Shown here: positions 1 to 5,038 of the stretch, in pieces | Layout of the letters: every line of letters starts with the position of its first letter | Numbering within the stretch: position 1 is the stretch's first letter | NCBI GenBank assembly: GCA_003158505.1 | Contig: PMJK01000049.1 | Location: 1-7,837 of the forward strand | DNA length: 7,837 bases | Direction of reading: 5' to 3' | Source: Holophagaceae bacterium | Lineage (GTDB): Bacteria; Acidobacteriota; Holophagae; Holophagales; Holophagaceae | Notes under the pieces: model-generated | Database searches by the model: none | What the model saw: only the letters and a program-made list of their open reading frames with translations | Told to the model about the DNA's origin: nothing | Translations under genes and position numbers: made by a program

Positions 1-1
1 G

Positions 2-448
2 ATATGGGGAATGGGCGACAGTCCGGCCCTTCTCGCAATGAAAAAAGAGGAGGTGGCTGCTGCTCGGACGGCTGAAAAGTCCGAAAAACGCAGCTACGAT
101 ATCCATCTTCGAAGCACCAATGAAGTGCGCGGGTACGACATTCAAGGGACCGACGAAGCAATCGGTCATGTGGAAGACTTCATCGTGGATGATGAGACTT
201 GGGAAGTGCGTTATCTGGTGATCGACACGAGCAATTGGTGGTTCGGCAAGAAGGTCCTGGTTGCGCCGCAGTGGGCAAGCCGCATCAGTTGGGAGAAGAA
301 AGTCGTTTACGTCGAAATGTCCCGGGACTCGATCAAGAACAGCCCCGTATATGATCCGAGCCTGGTCATCAATCGCGAGTACGAAACCCACCTTTATGCC
401 TATTTCGGACGCTCGGCCTACTGGACCCCCGTTGACCGTCCAAAGTAG
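2..448 (+). CDS. PRC-barrel domain protein, 3' part (5' end outside window)
   Basis: The reading frame is open from the first bases of the window and ends at TAG 446-448. The first in-frame ATG (position 11) has no well-spaced ribosome site, so the gene most likely begins upstream and this is its C-terminal part. Counting from that ATG, a charged linker (residues 10-28) leads into a PRC-barrel-like domain (about 34-108) with the family-like stretches GHVEDFIVDDETWEVRYLV and GKKVLVAPQWAS. It ends in a Tyr-rich tail (REYETHLYAYFGRSAYW, about 122-138). Proteins of this type often carry two PRC copies; the linker at the window edge suggests this is the second, which is inference. PRC barrels occur in RimM and photosynthetic reaction centre H subunits; the role of stand-alone copies is poorly known. 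There is no signal peptide or membrane segment in the visible part. It is not obviously linked to the dcw operon, being separated by over 500 nt. Confidence 0.8.
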   Translation: MWGMGDSPALLAMKKEEVAAARTAEKSEKRSYDIHLRSTNEVRGYDIQGTDEAIGHVEDFIVDDETWEVRYLVIDTSNWWFGKKVLVAPQWASRISWEKKVVYVEMSRDSIKNSPVYDPSLVINREYETHLYAYFGRSAYWTPVDRPK

Positions 449-473
449 GCGATGGTGTGTCTCAAACCCAAGG

Positions 474-498
474 ACCTGCCGAACGCAACGGGGCAGGT
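474..498 (+). terminator. Hairpin after the PRC-barrel gene
   Basis: A perfect 7 bp inverted repeat, ACCTGCC (474-480) and GGCAGGT (492-498), with an 11 nt loop, starts 25 nt after the PRC stop codon. The position fits a transcript 3' end, but no T-tract follows, so it is not a textbook intrinsic terminator. It may only stabilise the mRNA end. Confidence 0.35.
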
Positions 499-621
499 GA
501 AGCAATGTACTGGGGCCATGCAACAGCCAAGAGAAGGATATTTATTAGATGCTCCTCAAAATGCTTCGGGACAATCCGCTCACACATATGACGTCGGGTA
601 AGCCGAAGGTCTAGATCAATA

Positions 622-640
622 AATAGAAATAAATTCTATT
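622..640. repeat. AT-rich 7 bp inverted repeat
   Basis: AATAGAA (622-628) and TTCTATT (634-640) form a perfect inverted repeat around a 5 nt centre, ATAAA. The low GC content makes a stable RNA hairpin unlikely. An operator-like site or plain AT-rich DNA is more likely. No adjacent gene explains it. Confidence 0.3.
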
Positions 641-694
641 CACCGCTTGATTCGAGCGCCGAATCCCAAGGGGTGCAGGTCATAGCCATCGGTC

Positions 695-732
695 CAGAAA
701 ATGGGCCGGGAAAGGCCTGCTCTGTTTTTTTT
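695..732 (+). terminator. Candidate intrinsic terminator with T8 tract
   Basis: GGCC (704-707) pairs with GGCC (714-717) around a GGGAAA loop, and an outer CAGA (695-698) can pair with TCTG (721-724). The outer arm is followed at once by eight T (725-732). The internal mismatches make the stem weak. If real, it would end transcripts entering from the left and insulate the mraZ operon. No recognised gene lies directly upstream on this strand. Confidence 0.35.
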
Positions 733-735
733 CGC

Positions 736-818
736 TGAGAATCGCTGCCAAGGATCTGAGAAATTGGCCAAGGGTATGAGAATTCGGCCAATTTTCGTGA
801 GAATCGACAAAAAACGAC
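736..818. repeat. Four tandem degenerate 20-21 bp repeats (TGAGAA array)
   Basis: Units begin with TGAGAA at 736, 757, 777 and 798, so the spacing is 21, 20 and 21 bp, about two helical turns. Units 1 and 4 begin TGAGAATCG. Unit 2 is TGAGAAATTGGCCAA and unit 3 is TGAGAATTCGGCCAA. Unit 1 keeps a diverged GCCAAGG in the second half, and unit 4 loses this half. Two readings are possible. IS21-family elements carry multiple short terminal repeats for transposase binding, and the TGAGAA/GGCCAA pattern resembles such ends as I recall them; no transposase gene or relic is visible here. Alternatively it is a multi-site regulatory array. There are no unique spacers of CRISPR size. Confidence 0.7.
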
Positions 819-840
819 AGGTGTCGTTTTCGTTTTTATT
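811..840 (+). terminator. 9 bp inverted repeat with T-rich tail
   Basis: AAAACGACA (811-819) and TGTCGTTTT (822-830) are perfect inverted copies separated by GG. A further T-rich run follows (832-840, interrupted by one A). On RNA this gives a stem with an AGGT loop, A-rich on one side and U-rich on the other, so it could act as a terminator in either direction. The near-symmetrical form could equally be an operator for a dimeric protein, or part of an element end, as it overlaps the fourth TGAGAA unit. A terminator is the modestly favoured reading. Confidence 0.4.
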
Positions 841-845
841 TTCAC

Positions 846-873
846 TTGTTGAAAACAGTAGCCTTTCTACACT
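846..873 (+). promoter_or_regulatory. Weak candidate promoter for the mraZ operon
   Basis: TTGTTG (846-851) and TACACT (868-873) are separated by 16 nt and resemble sigma-70 -35 and -10 hexamers only partly. They sit just upstream of the AGTGG box array, so a start near 880 would put the boxes at the promoter and in the early leader, where a repressor could act. A promoter is expected in this region because mraZ is the first gene of the cluster, but the exact hexamers are uncertain. Confidence 0.25.
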
Positions 874-877
874 TTGA

Positions 878-922
878 AGTGGTTCTCAGTGGAGAAAAAT
901 GGTCTGAAGTGGATTTTAGTGG
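878..922 (+). promoter_or_regulatory. MraZ box array (five direct repeats, 10 bp period)
   Basis: AGTGG occurs at 878, 888, 908 and 918, and a one-mismatch copy AATGG sits at 898. This gives five boxes with 5 nt spacers in exact 10 bp register, all on one face of the helix. Two of them extend to TGAAGTGG (875-882 and 905-912). MraZ is known to bind short direct repeats with 5 nt spacers ahead of its own gene (TGGGN in E. coli, AAAGTG-type in mycoplasmas). The core, spacing and place 54 nt upstream of mraZ fit that closely. The inferred role is autoregulation of the whole cluster. A ring-shaped MraZ multimer could contact several boxes at once; five is more than the three described for E. coli. 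Confidence 0.82.
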
Positions 923-975
923 TCTCACTTCGGTTCGATTTCCCCTTCTGGGTTGTTGGTTGAAAGGCGATACCG

Positions 976-1440
976 GTGCTGCGATTCCGCGGAAACTCAC
1001 CGGCCACAGTGGATGAGAAGGGACGCCTCAAGCTTCCCACCTCCTTCAAGGCCGAGTTGGAGACCTTCGCCCAGGGCGAGGGGGGCGGGGCCCTGCGGCA
1101 CTATCTGACTTCGCTGGATGGCCGATCGGCCCGCCTCTACCCCCTGCCGGTCTGGGAGGCCATTGAGGCCCGCCTGGCCGCGCTGCCTTCCACCAGTCCC
1201 GCCAAGCGCAAGTTCCTGGAGACCACCGCCTACTTCGGCAGCGAAGTGGAGCCCGATACCCAGGGCCGCTTCGTCATCCCGCCCATTCTTCGTGAGGCCG
1301 CCCAGTTGACCGGCGAGGTCGCGGTGCTGGGGCAGATGGACCATCTGGCCCTTTGGAACAAGGCTGGCTTCGAACGGCGCCTCGCGGCCGAGCCCCTGGG
1401 TGCCGATGACCTGGCCCAGCTCGCAGATCTGGGGATCTGA
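976..1440 (+). CDS. mraZ: Transcriptional regulator MraZ
   Basis: This is the first gene of the dcw cluster: a small DNA-binding protein that forms ring-shaped multimers and regulates its own operon. The product has 154 aa, close to the usual 140-155. It contains the two SpoVT/AbrB-like half-domains typical of the family, each with a DxxGR signature: DEKGRLKLP (residues 13-21) and DTQGRFVIP (94-102). Family-typical stretches SLDGRSARLYPLPVWE and ALWNKAGFERRL support the call. The start is GTG 976, preceded by AAAGG (963-967) with an 8 nt gap. The protein begins MLRFRGNSPATVDEKG, as expected of MraZ N-termini. The stop TGA (1438-1440) overlaps the rsmH start by one base. Likely target: the five-box array upstream. 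Confidence 0.96.
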   Translation: MLRFRGNSPATVDEKGRLKLPTSFKAELETFAQGEGGGALRHYLTSLDGRSARLYPLPVWEAIEARLAALPSTSPAKRKFLETTAYFGSEVEPDTQGRFVIPPILREAAQLTGEVAVLGQMDHLALWNKAGFERRLAAEPLGADDLAQLADLGI

Positions 1441-2405
1441 TGATGACGATCCCCCCTCCCACCCACGTTCCTGTGCTGCTCCAGGAAGTCCTGGACCACC
1501 TGACCCTGCCCCCGGCCGCGCGGATCCTGGACCTCACCTTGGGTTTGGGTGGCCATGCGGAAGCCCTGCTGGCCCGGGGGGATGCCGAGACCCGGTACCT
1601 GGGCGTGGACCGGGATCCTGAGGCCCGGGCCTTGGCCGCCCAGCGGCTGGGTCACGATGCCCGGCTCAGTATCCTGGCCGGCGCCTATGAGGATCTGTGG
1701 GAGGATCCGCAGTTCCTGGCCTGGCGCATCGCCCAGGCCCCGGAGGGCTTCGACGCGATCCTGGCGGACCTTGGCGTGTCCACCCTCCAACTGCGCACCC
1801 CTGGACGAGGCTTCAGCTTTCGGGACGAGGGGCCCCTCGACATGCGGATGGATCCGGAACATGGCCTGTCCGCCCGGGCCTGGATCGCCGAACAGACCGA
1901 TGAAAGCCTGGCCGATGCGATCTACCAGTACGGTGAGGAGCGGGCCAGCCGACCCATCGCCCGGGCGATCCTCAAGGCCTTGCATGAAGACCGCCTGGGA
2001 ACCACCCGGGACCTGGCCCGGGCGGTCTACAGCGTGATCCCCCGCGAACCCGCCAAGCGGAAGGGGCACAGCGATCCGGCCACCCGGACCTTCCAGGCCA
2101 TCCGCATCGTCGTGAACGGCGAATTGGATCGCCTGGCCGCCGCCCTGGAATCCGCCGTGGCCCACCTGCGCCCCGGTGGGCGCCTCGCGGTCATCAGCTT
2201 CCACAGCCTGGAGGACCGCATCGTCAAGCAGACCCTGCGCCGCCTCGCGGGCATCTACGACGGGCCGGGCCGAACGGCGCCGGTCGAACTCCCCAAGATC
2301 CTGAAACTCGTCCATGCCGGCGGCATCGCCCCCAGCGAAGCCGAAGCCGCCGCCAACCCCCCCTCCCGTTCGGCCCGCCTGCGTGTGGCTGAACGGCTTC
2401 CCTGA
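1440..2405 (+). CDS. rsmH: 16S rRNA (cytosine-1402 N4)-methyltransferase RsmH
   Basis: RsmH (MraW) uses S-adenosylmethionine to methylate N4 of C1402 in 16S rRNA, in the ribosomal P site; the gene is a standard second member of the dcw cluster. The product has 321 aa, near the usual 310. Visible motifs in order: HVPVLLQEVL (9-18); the SAM-binding loop DLTLGLGGHAEALL (31-44); the acidic strand end LGVDRDPEA (54-62); FDAILADLGVS (104-114); RGFSFRDEGPLDMRMD (123-138); YGEERASRPIARAI (164-177); DPATRTFQAIRI (222-233); and ISFHSLEDR (262-270). All are hallmarks of the family. The first of two adjacent ATG codons (1440) overlaps the mraZ stop; the second (1443) is equally possible. Coupling to mraZ translation is likely, as no strong separate ribosome site is seen. 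Confidence 0.97.
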   Translation: MMTIPPPTHVPVLLQEVLDHLTLPPAARILDLTLGLGGHAEALLARGDAETRYLGVDRDPEARALAAQRLGHDARLSILAGAYEDLWEDPQFLAWRIAQAPEGFDAILADLGVSTLQLRTPGRGFSFRDEGPLDMRMDPEHGLSARAWIAEQTDESLADAIYQYGEERASRPIARAILKALHEDRLGTTRDLARAVYSVIPREPAKRKGHSDPATRTFQAIRIVVNGELDRLAAALESAVAHLRPGGRLAVISFHSLEDRIVKQTLRRLAGIYDGPGRTAPVELPKILKLVHAGGIAPSEAEAAANPPSRSARLRVAERLP

Positions 2406-2416
2406 ACGAGGTCGCT

Positions 2417-2785
2417 ATGGTTGCTGGAATCCGGCAGAATCCCGCCGCTCCCACCCGGATGGTGGAGAGCGAGGGCATCCTGCGCATGCTGCTGCTGGTG
2501 CTGGCCCTGGCCATGCCCCTAGCCACCCTCGCCTATCTGAAGATCCAGAGCACCCGGCTGAGCTATGTCATGAGCGACATCAAGGATCGCATCCACAAGG
2601 AGGAGGAATTGCAGCGGAAGCTCATGCTTGAGCGCAGCCGCTATCAGCGGGAGGAGGAGGTCCAGGTCTACGCCCAGAAGGCGGGGCTCCAGCCCCGCAA
2701 ACAGGGCCACCTGATCCAACGTGTCTTCACGCCCGAGGACCAGCGCCTCGCCAAGCTCCGTCCCGTGTCGTCAGACGGCTTGTAG
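2417..2785 (+). CDS. ftsL: Cell division protein FtsL-like
   Basis: A small bitopic membrane protein in the ftsL position between rsmH and ftsI. The 122 aa product has a short cytoplasmic N-terminus, one hydrophobic segment (about 21-41, rich in Leu/Ala/Met) and then a charged, probably coiled-coil stretch (about 44-83, with KDRIHKEEELQRKLMLERS). A short C-terminal part follows (LQPRKQGHLIQRVFTPEDQRLAKLRP). This is the FtsL/FtsB-type architecture; FtsL joins FtsB and FtsQ in the divisome and helps activate FtsW/FtsI. FtsL sequences are poorly conserved, so the name rests on topology, size and gene order. The start is ATG 2417, with GAGG (2408-2411) 5 nt upstream and an 11 nt gap after rsmH. 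A 111 nt gap separates it from ftsI. Confidence 0.87.
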   Translation: MVAGIRQNPAAPTRMVESEGILRMLLLVLALAMPLATLAYLKIQSTRLSYVMSDIKDRIHKEEELQRKLMLERSRYQREEEVQVYAQKAGLQPRKQGHLIQRVFTPEDQRLAKLRPVSSDGL

Positions 2786-2816
2786 GCGGTAGGCTGGCCT
2801 GAAACTGACCTTAGTT

Positions 2817-2842
2817 ATCGAGTGGTGCATGCGCCACTCGAT
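2817..2842 (+). promoter_or_regulatory. Strong hairpin between ftsL and ftsI
   Basis: ATCGAGTGG (2817-2825) and CCACTCGAT (2834-2842) are perfect inverted copies. Counting T2826-G2833 and G2827-C2832, the RNA stem reaches 11 bp with a CATG loop. No T-tract follows, so it is not a standard terminator. It lies in the only real gap inside the operon, about 55 nt upstream of the ftsI GTG. Possible roles are RNA processing or stability, control of ftsI output, or a protein-binding palindrome. An 8 bp direct repeat, GTAGGCTG, flanks it at 2789-2796 and 2843-2850. Confidence 0.6.
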
Positions 2843-2896
2843 GTAGGCTGAGGGCTGCAAGGCCCCGTCAACGCTTCAACCAGCCCCGGCTTTCCC

Positions 2897-5038
2897 GTGT
2901 CCCTCCACTTCGCCACTGAATCCCGCGCTTCCAGGCGCCTCCTGGGCCGGCAGGATCCCCAGGACCTGCTGGGCCGCCGCATGCCCTGGATCATGGGAGG
3001 CATGGCTTTCTGGGCCCTGTTCATCCTGTTGAGGCTGCTCTGGCTGCAGGGTGTCGAACACAAGCGCTATCAGGCCAAGGCGGAGCAGCAGCATTCGACC
3101 CTCGTACCGGTGCCGCCCATCCGGGGAGAACTGCGGGATCGCCGCGGCGAGCCCCTGGCCATTTCGATCAAGGTGGAGAGCCTCTTTGCCGATCCCCGCG
3201 TGTTCTACCCGGACTACAAGGCGAGTCGGGGCGAGGATCGGCAGTGGGGCAACCCCGATCGCAAGGCAGCCGCCGATGTGGCCGCCAAGCTAGCGCCGCT
3301 CCTTGAGCAGACGAAGGGGCAGGTGCTGGAGAAGTTGCTGCGGAAAAAGACCTTCGTCTACCTGGAACGCCACCTCCCCCCCATGAAGGTGGCCACCATC
3401 CGGGCCCTGGATCTGGACGGCATCGAATTCCAGCCTGAAAGTCAGCGCTTCTATCCCCGGGGCAGCCTGGCCGCGCAGATCATCGGGTTCACGAACATCG
3501 ACGGGCTGGGCCAGCTGGGCATCGAGCAGACCTACGACCATCAATTGGCGGGCCTGAAGGGGGAGCTCATCGCGCCCCGGGACGCCCACGGCAAGCTGCT
3601 CATCTTCCAGGAGAACTACAGCCAGGTGCCCGTTAATGGAGCCTCGCTGCAGCTCAGCATCGATGCCTCGATCCAGCACATCGTCGAGGATGCGCTGGAG
3701 GAGGGGATGCGCATCTCCAAACCGCACACGGCCTATGCGGTGGTGGTGGACCCCCAGACTGGCGAGATCCTCGCCATGGCCGGCACCCCCACCTTCGATC
3801 CGAACCACATCCTGCCCAAGAAGTTCCGCAACCGGGCCGAGTCCGAGCTGTCGGCCGGGGAGCAAGAGGAGTTGCACCGTGAGCTGGAGCGGCAGAAGGC
3901 GGCCCGCAAAGTTCACTCTCTGGAAGATGTCTACGAGCCGGGCTCCACCATGAAGATCTTCACCGCCGCCATCGCGCTGGAGGAGCGCAAGGTGCGACTG
4001 GGGGAGCGGATCGACTGCATGGGCGGGCAATGGCTCTACAGCCCGAAGATACCGCCCATTACGGATACCCATCATTACGGGGTGCTCTCGTTCGAGGAGA
4101 TCCTGTGGCTGAGTTCCAACATTGGCGCCGCCAAGATAGGCACCCGTCTGGATCCTGCCGTGCATTACCAGTACCTGCGAAAGTTCGGCTTCGGGGACGC
4201 CACCGGCCTGAATTTTCCCGGCGAGAGTCCTGGTCGCTTGATCGCGCCGGACCGCTGGAGCGTGCCCACCCAGTACACTTTCTCCTATGGCTACGGCCTC
4301 AGCACCACGCCCCTGCAGATCCTCATGGCCGGCTGCGCCCTGGCCAACGGCGGCAAGCTCATGCAGCCGATCCTCGTGCAGCGCATCTACAATGACAAGG
4401 GCCTCCTGCTCAAGGAATTCAAGCCCACCGTGCGCGGGCAGGTGCTGAGCGAGGAGACCGCGAACCTCATGAAGGAGGCGCTCAAGGGCGTGATCAGCCA
4501 GGGCACGGGCAAGCGGGCCAAGCTCGACAATGGGGTGGAGGCCTTTGGCAAGACCGGGACCAGCCGCAAGCTCATCGATGGCAAGTACGACCCCAAGCGG
4601 CACTTCGCCTCTTTCATGGGCTTCTTTCCAGCGGACAAACCCCAATATGGCGTTCTGGTGATGCTGGACGATCCCGCGGGCGACACCACCGGCGGAGACG
4701 TGGCGGCGCCCCTCTTCAAGCGTATTGGCGACGCCATCATGCGCTTCCGCGAGACCTCCCCTGATCAGGACCGCGAACCTGATCTCAAGTTGTCCCTGCG
4801 GGATTGGCCTGTGAGCGAGACGGACGAGGCTGCGGTGCACGTGGAGCTCGGACGGGTTCCCGACCTCAAGGGCCTGACCCTCAAGGCCGCCATCCACCGG
4901 GTGGTGCTGGTGGGCGGGTCTCCCAAGGTGGAGGCGTCTCCCGGCATGAGGGCCACCATGGTGGTGGGGCAGAGCCCCGACGCAGGTGCCCCTTTGGAGC
5001 CTGGGGCCATCGTGAAGATCAAGGCGGGAGCACCATGA
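2897..5038 (+). CDS. ftsI: Septal peptidoglycan transpeptidase FtsI (class B PBP) with PASTA domain
   Basis: FtsI (PBP3) cross-links septal peptidoglycan together with the glycosyltransferase FtsW. The product has 713 aa. A basic cytoplasmic segment (about 10-28) precedes one membrane anchor (about 31-52). The PBP dimer region begins with RGELRDRRG (76-84). The transpeptidase domain shows all three penicillin-binding motifs: SxxK at S350-K353 within YEPGSTMKI, SSN at 406-408 and KTGT at 552-555. A C-terminal PASTA domain (about 652-713, starting GRVPDLKGLTLKAA) makes it longer than enterobacterial FtsI. Two oddities stand out: a charged insertion (about 314-341) just before the catalytic serine, and the start. 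GTG 2897 is the only normal start codon after the in-frame TGA at 2849-2851 that leaves the membrane anchor and N-terminus intact. However, no Shine-Dalgarno sequence precedes it. ATG 2981 (residue 29) is an alternative. The stop overlaps murE (ATGA). Confidence 0.95.
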   Translation: MSLHFATESRASRRLLGRQDPQDLLGRRMPWIMGGMAFWALFILLRLLWLQGVEHKRYQAKAEQQHSTLVPVPPIRGELRDRRGEPLAISIKVESLFADPRVFYPDYKASRGEDRQWGNPDRKAAADVAAKLAPLLEQTKGQVLEKLLRKKTFVYLERHLPPMKVATIRALDLDGIEFQPESQRFYPRGSLAAQIIGFTNIDGLGQLGIEQTYDHQLAGLKGELIAPRDAHGKLLIFQENYSQVPVNGASLQLSIDASIQHIVEDALEEGMRISKPHTAYAVVVDPQTGEILAMAGTPTFDPNHILPKKFRNRAESELSAGEQEELHRELERQKAARKVHSLEDVYEPGSTMKIFTAAIALEERKVRLGERIDCMGGQWLYSPKIPPITDTHHYGVLSFEEILWLSSNIGAAKIGTRLDPAVHYQYLRKFGFGDATGLNFPGESPGRLIAPDRWSVPTQYTFSYGYGLSTTPLQILMAGCALANGGKLMQPILVQRIYNDKGLLLKEFKPTVRGQVLSEETANLMKEALKGVISQGTGKRAKLDNGVEAFGKTGTSRKLIDGKYDPKRHFASFMGFFPADKPQYGVLVMLDDPAGDTTGGDVAAPLFKRIGDAIMRFRETSPDQDREPDLKLSLRDWPVSETDEAAVHVELGRVPDLKGLTLKAAIHRVVLVGGSPKVEASPGMRATMVVGQSPDAGAPLEPGAIVKIKAGAP

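Larger units (their letters stand above)
449..975. other. 527 nt intergenic region between the PRC gene and mraZ
   Basis: No convincing gene is seen on either strand, and the composition is visibly more AT-rich than the flanking genes. In order it holds: a hairpin at 474-498; an AT-rich inverted repeat at 622-640; a hairpin plus T8 at 695-732; four tandem TGAGAA repeats at 736-818; a 9 bp inverted repeat with T-rich tail at 811-840; a weak promoter candidate at 846-873; and a five-box array at 878-922. The mraZ ribosome site (AAAGG 963-967) closes the region. Positions 499-620 show nothing I can assign beyond a doubtful 21-codon ORF at 549-614. The density of repeats suggests a regulatory region that may also contain the eroded end of a mobile element. 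Confidence 0.7.

Noticed and set aside
736..818. CRISPR array
   Set aside because: Units are only about 20 bp, degenerate and directly adjacent, with no unique spacers.
636..845. A 69-codon minus-strand frame in the intergenic region
   Set aside because: It runs through the repeat array and both hairpins, has no family resemblance, and I see no ribosome site.
1008..1012. A further AGTGG inside mraZ, in 10 bp register with the array
   Set aside because: It encodes the conserved Thr-Val-Asp of the first DxxGR motif and is 90 bp from the last box with no copies between.
1230..2315. A 361-codon open frame on the minus strand opposite rsmH
   Set aside because: The translation is low-complexity, rich in Gly, Gln and Asp, and is the mirror of a clear methyltransferase gene.
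3290..4897. A 535-codon open frame on the minus strand
   Set aside because: It lies wholly opposite ftsI, which has all catalytic motifs. Long antisense frames are expected in GC-rich coding DNA, and its translation shows no recognisable domain.
4804..5034. Upstream extension of murE with a GTG start inside ftsI
   Set aside because: The added residues are the shadow of the PASTA domain in another frame. ATG 5035 has a ribosome site and gives a normal MurE N-terminus.
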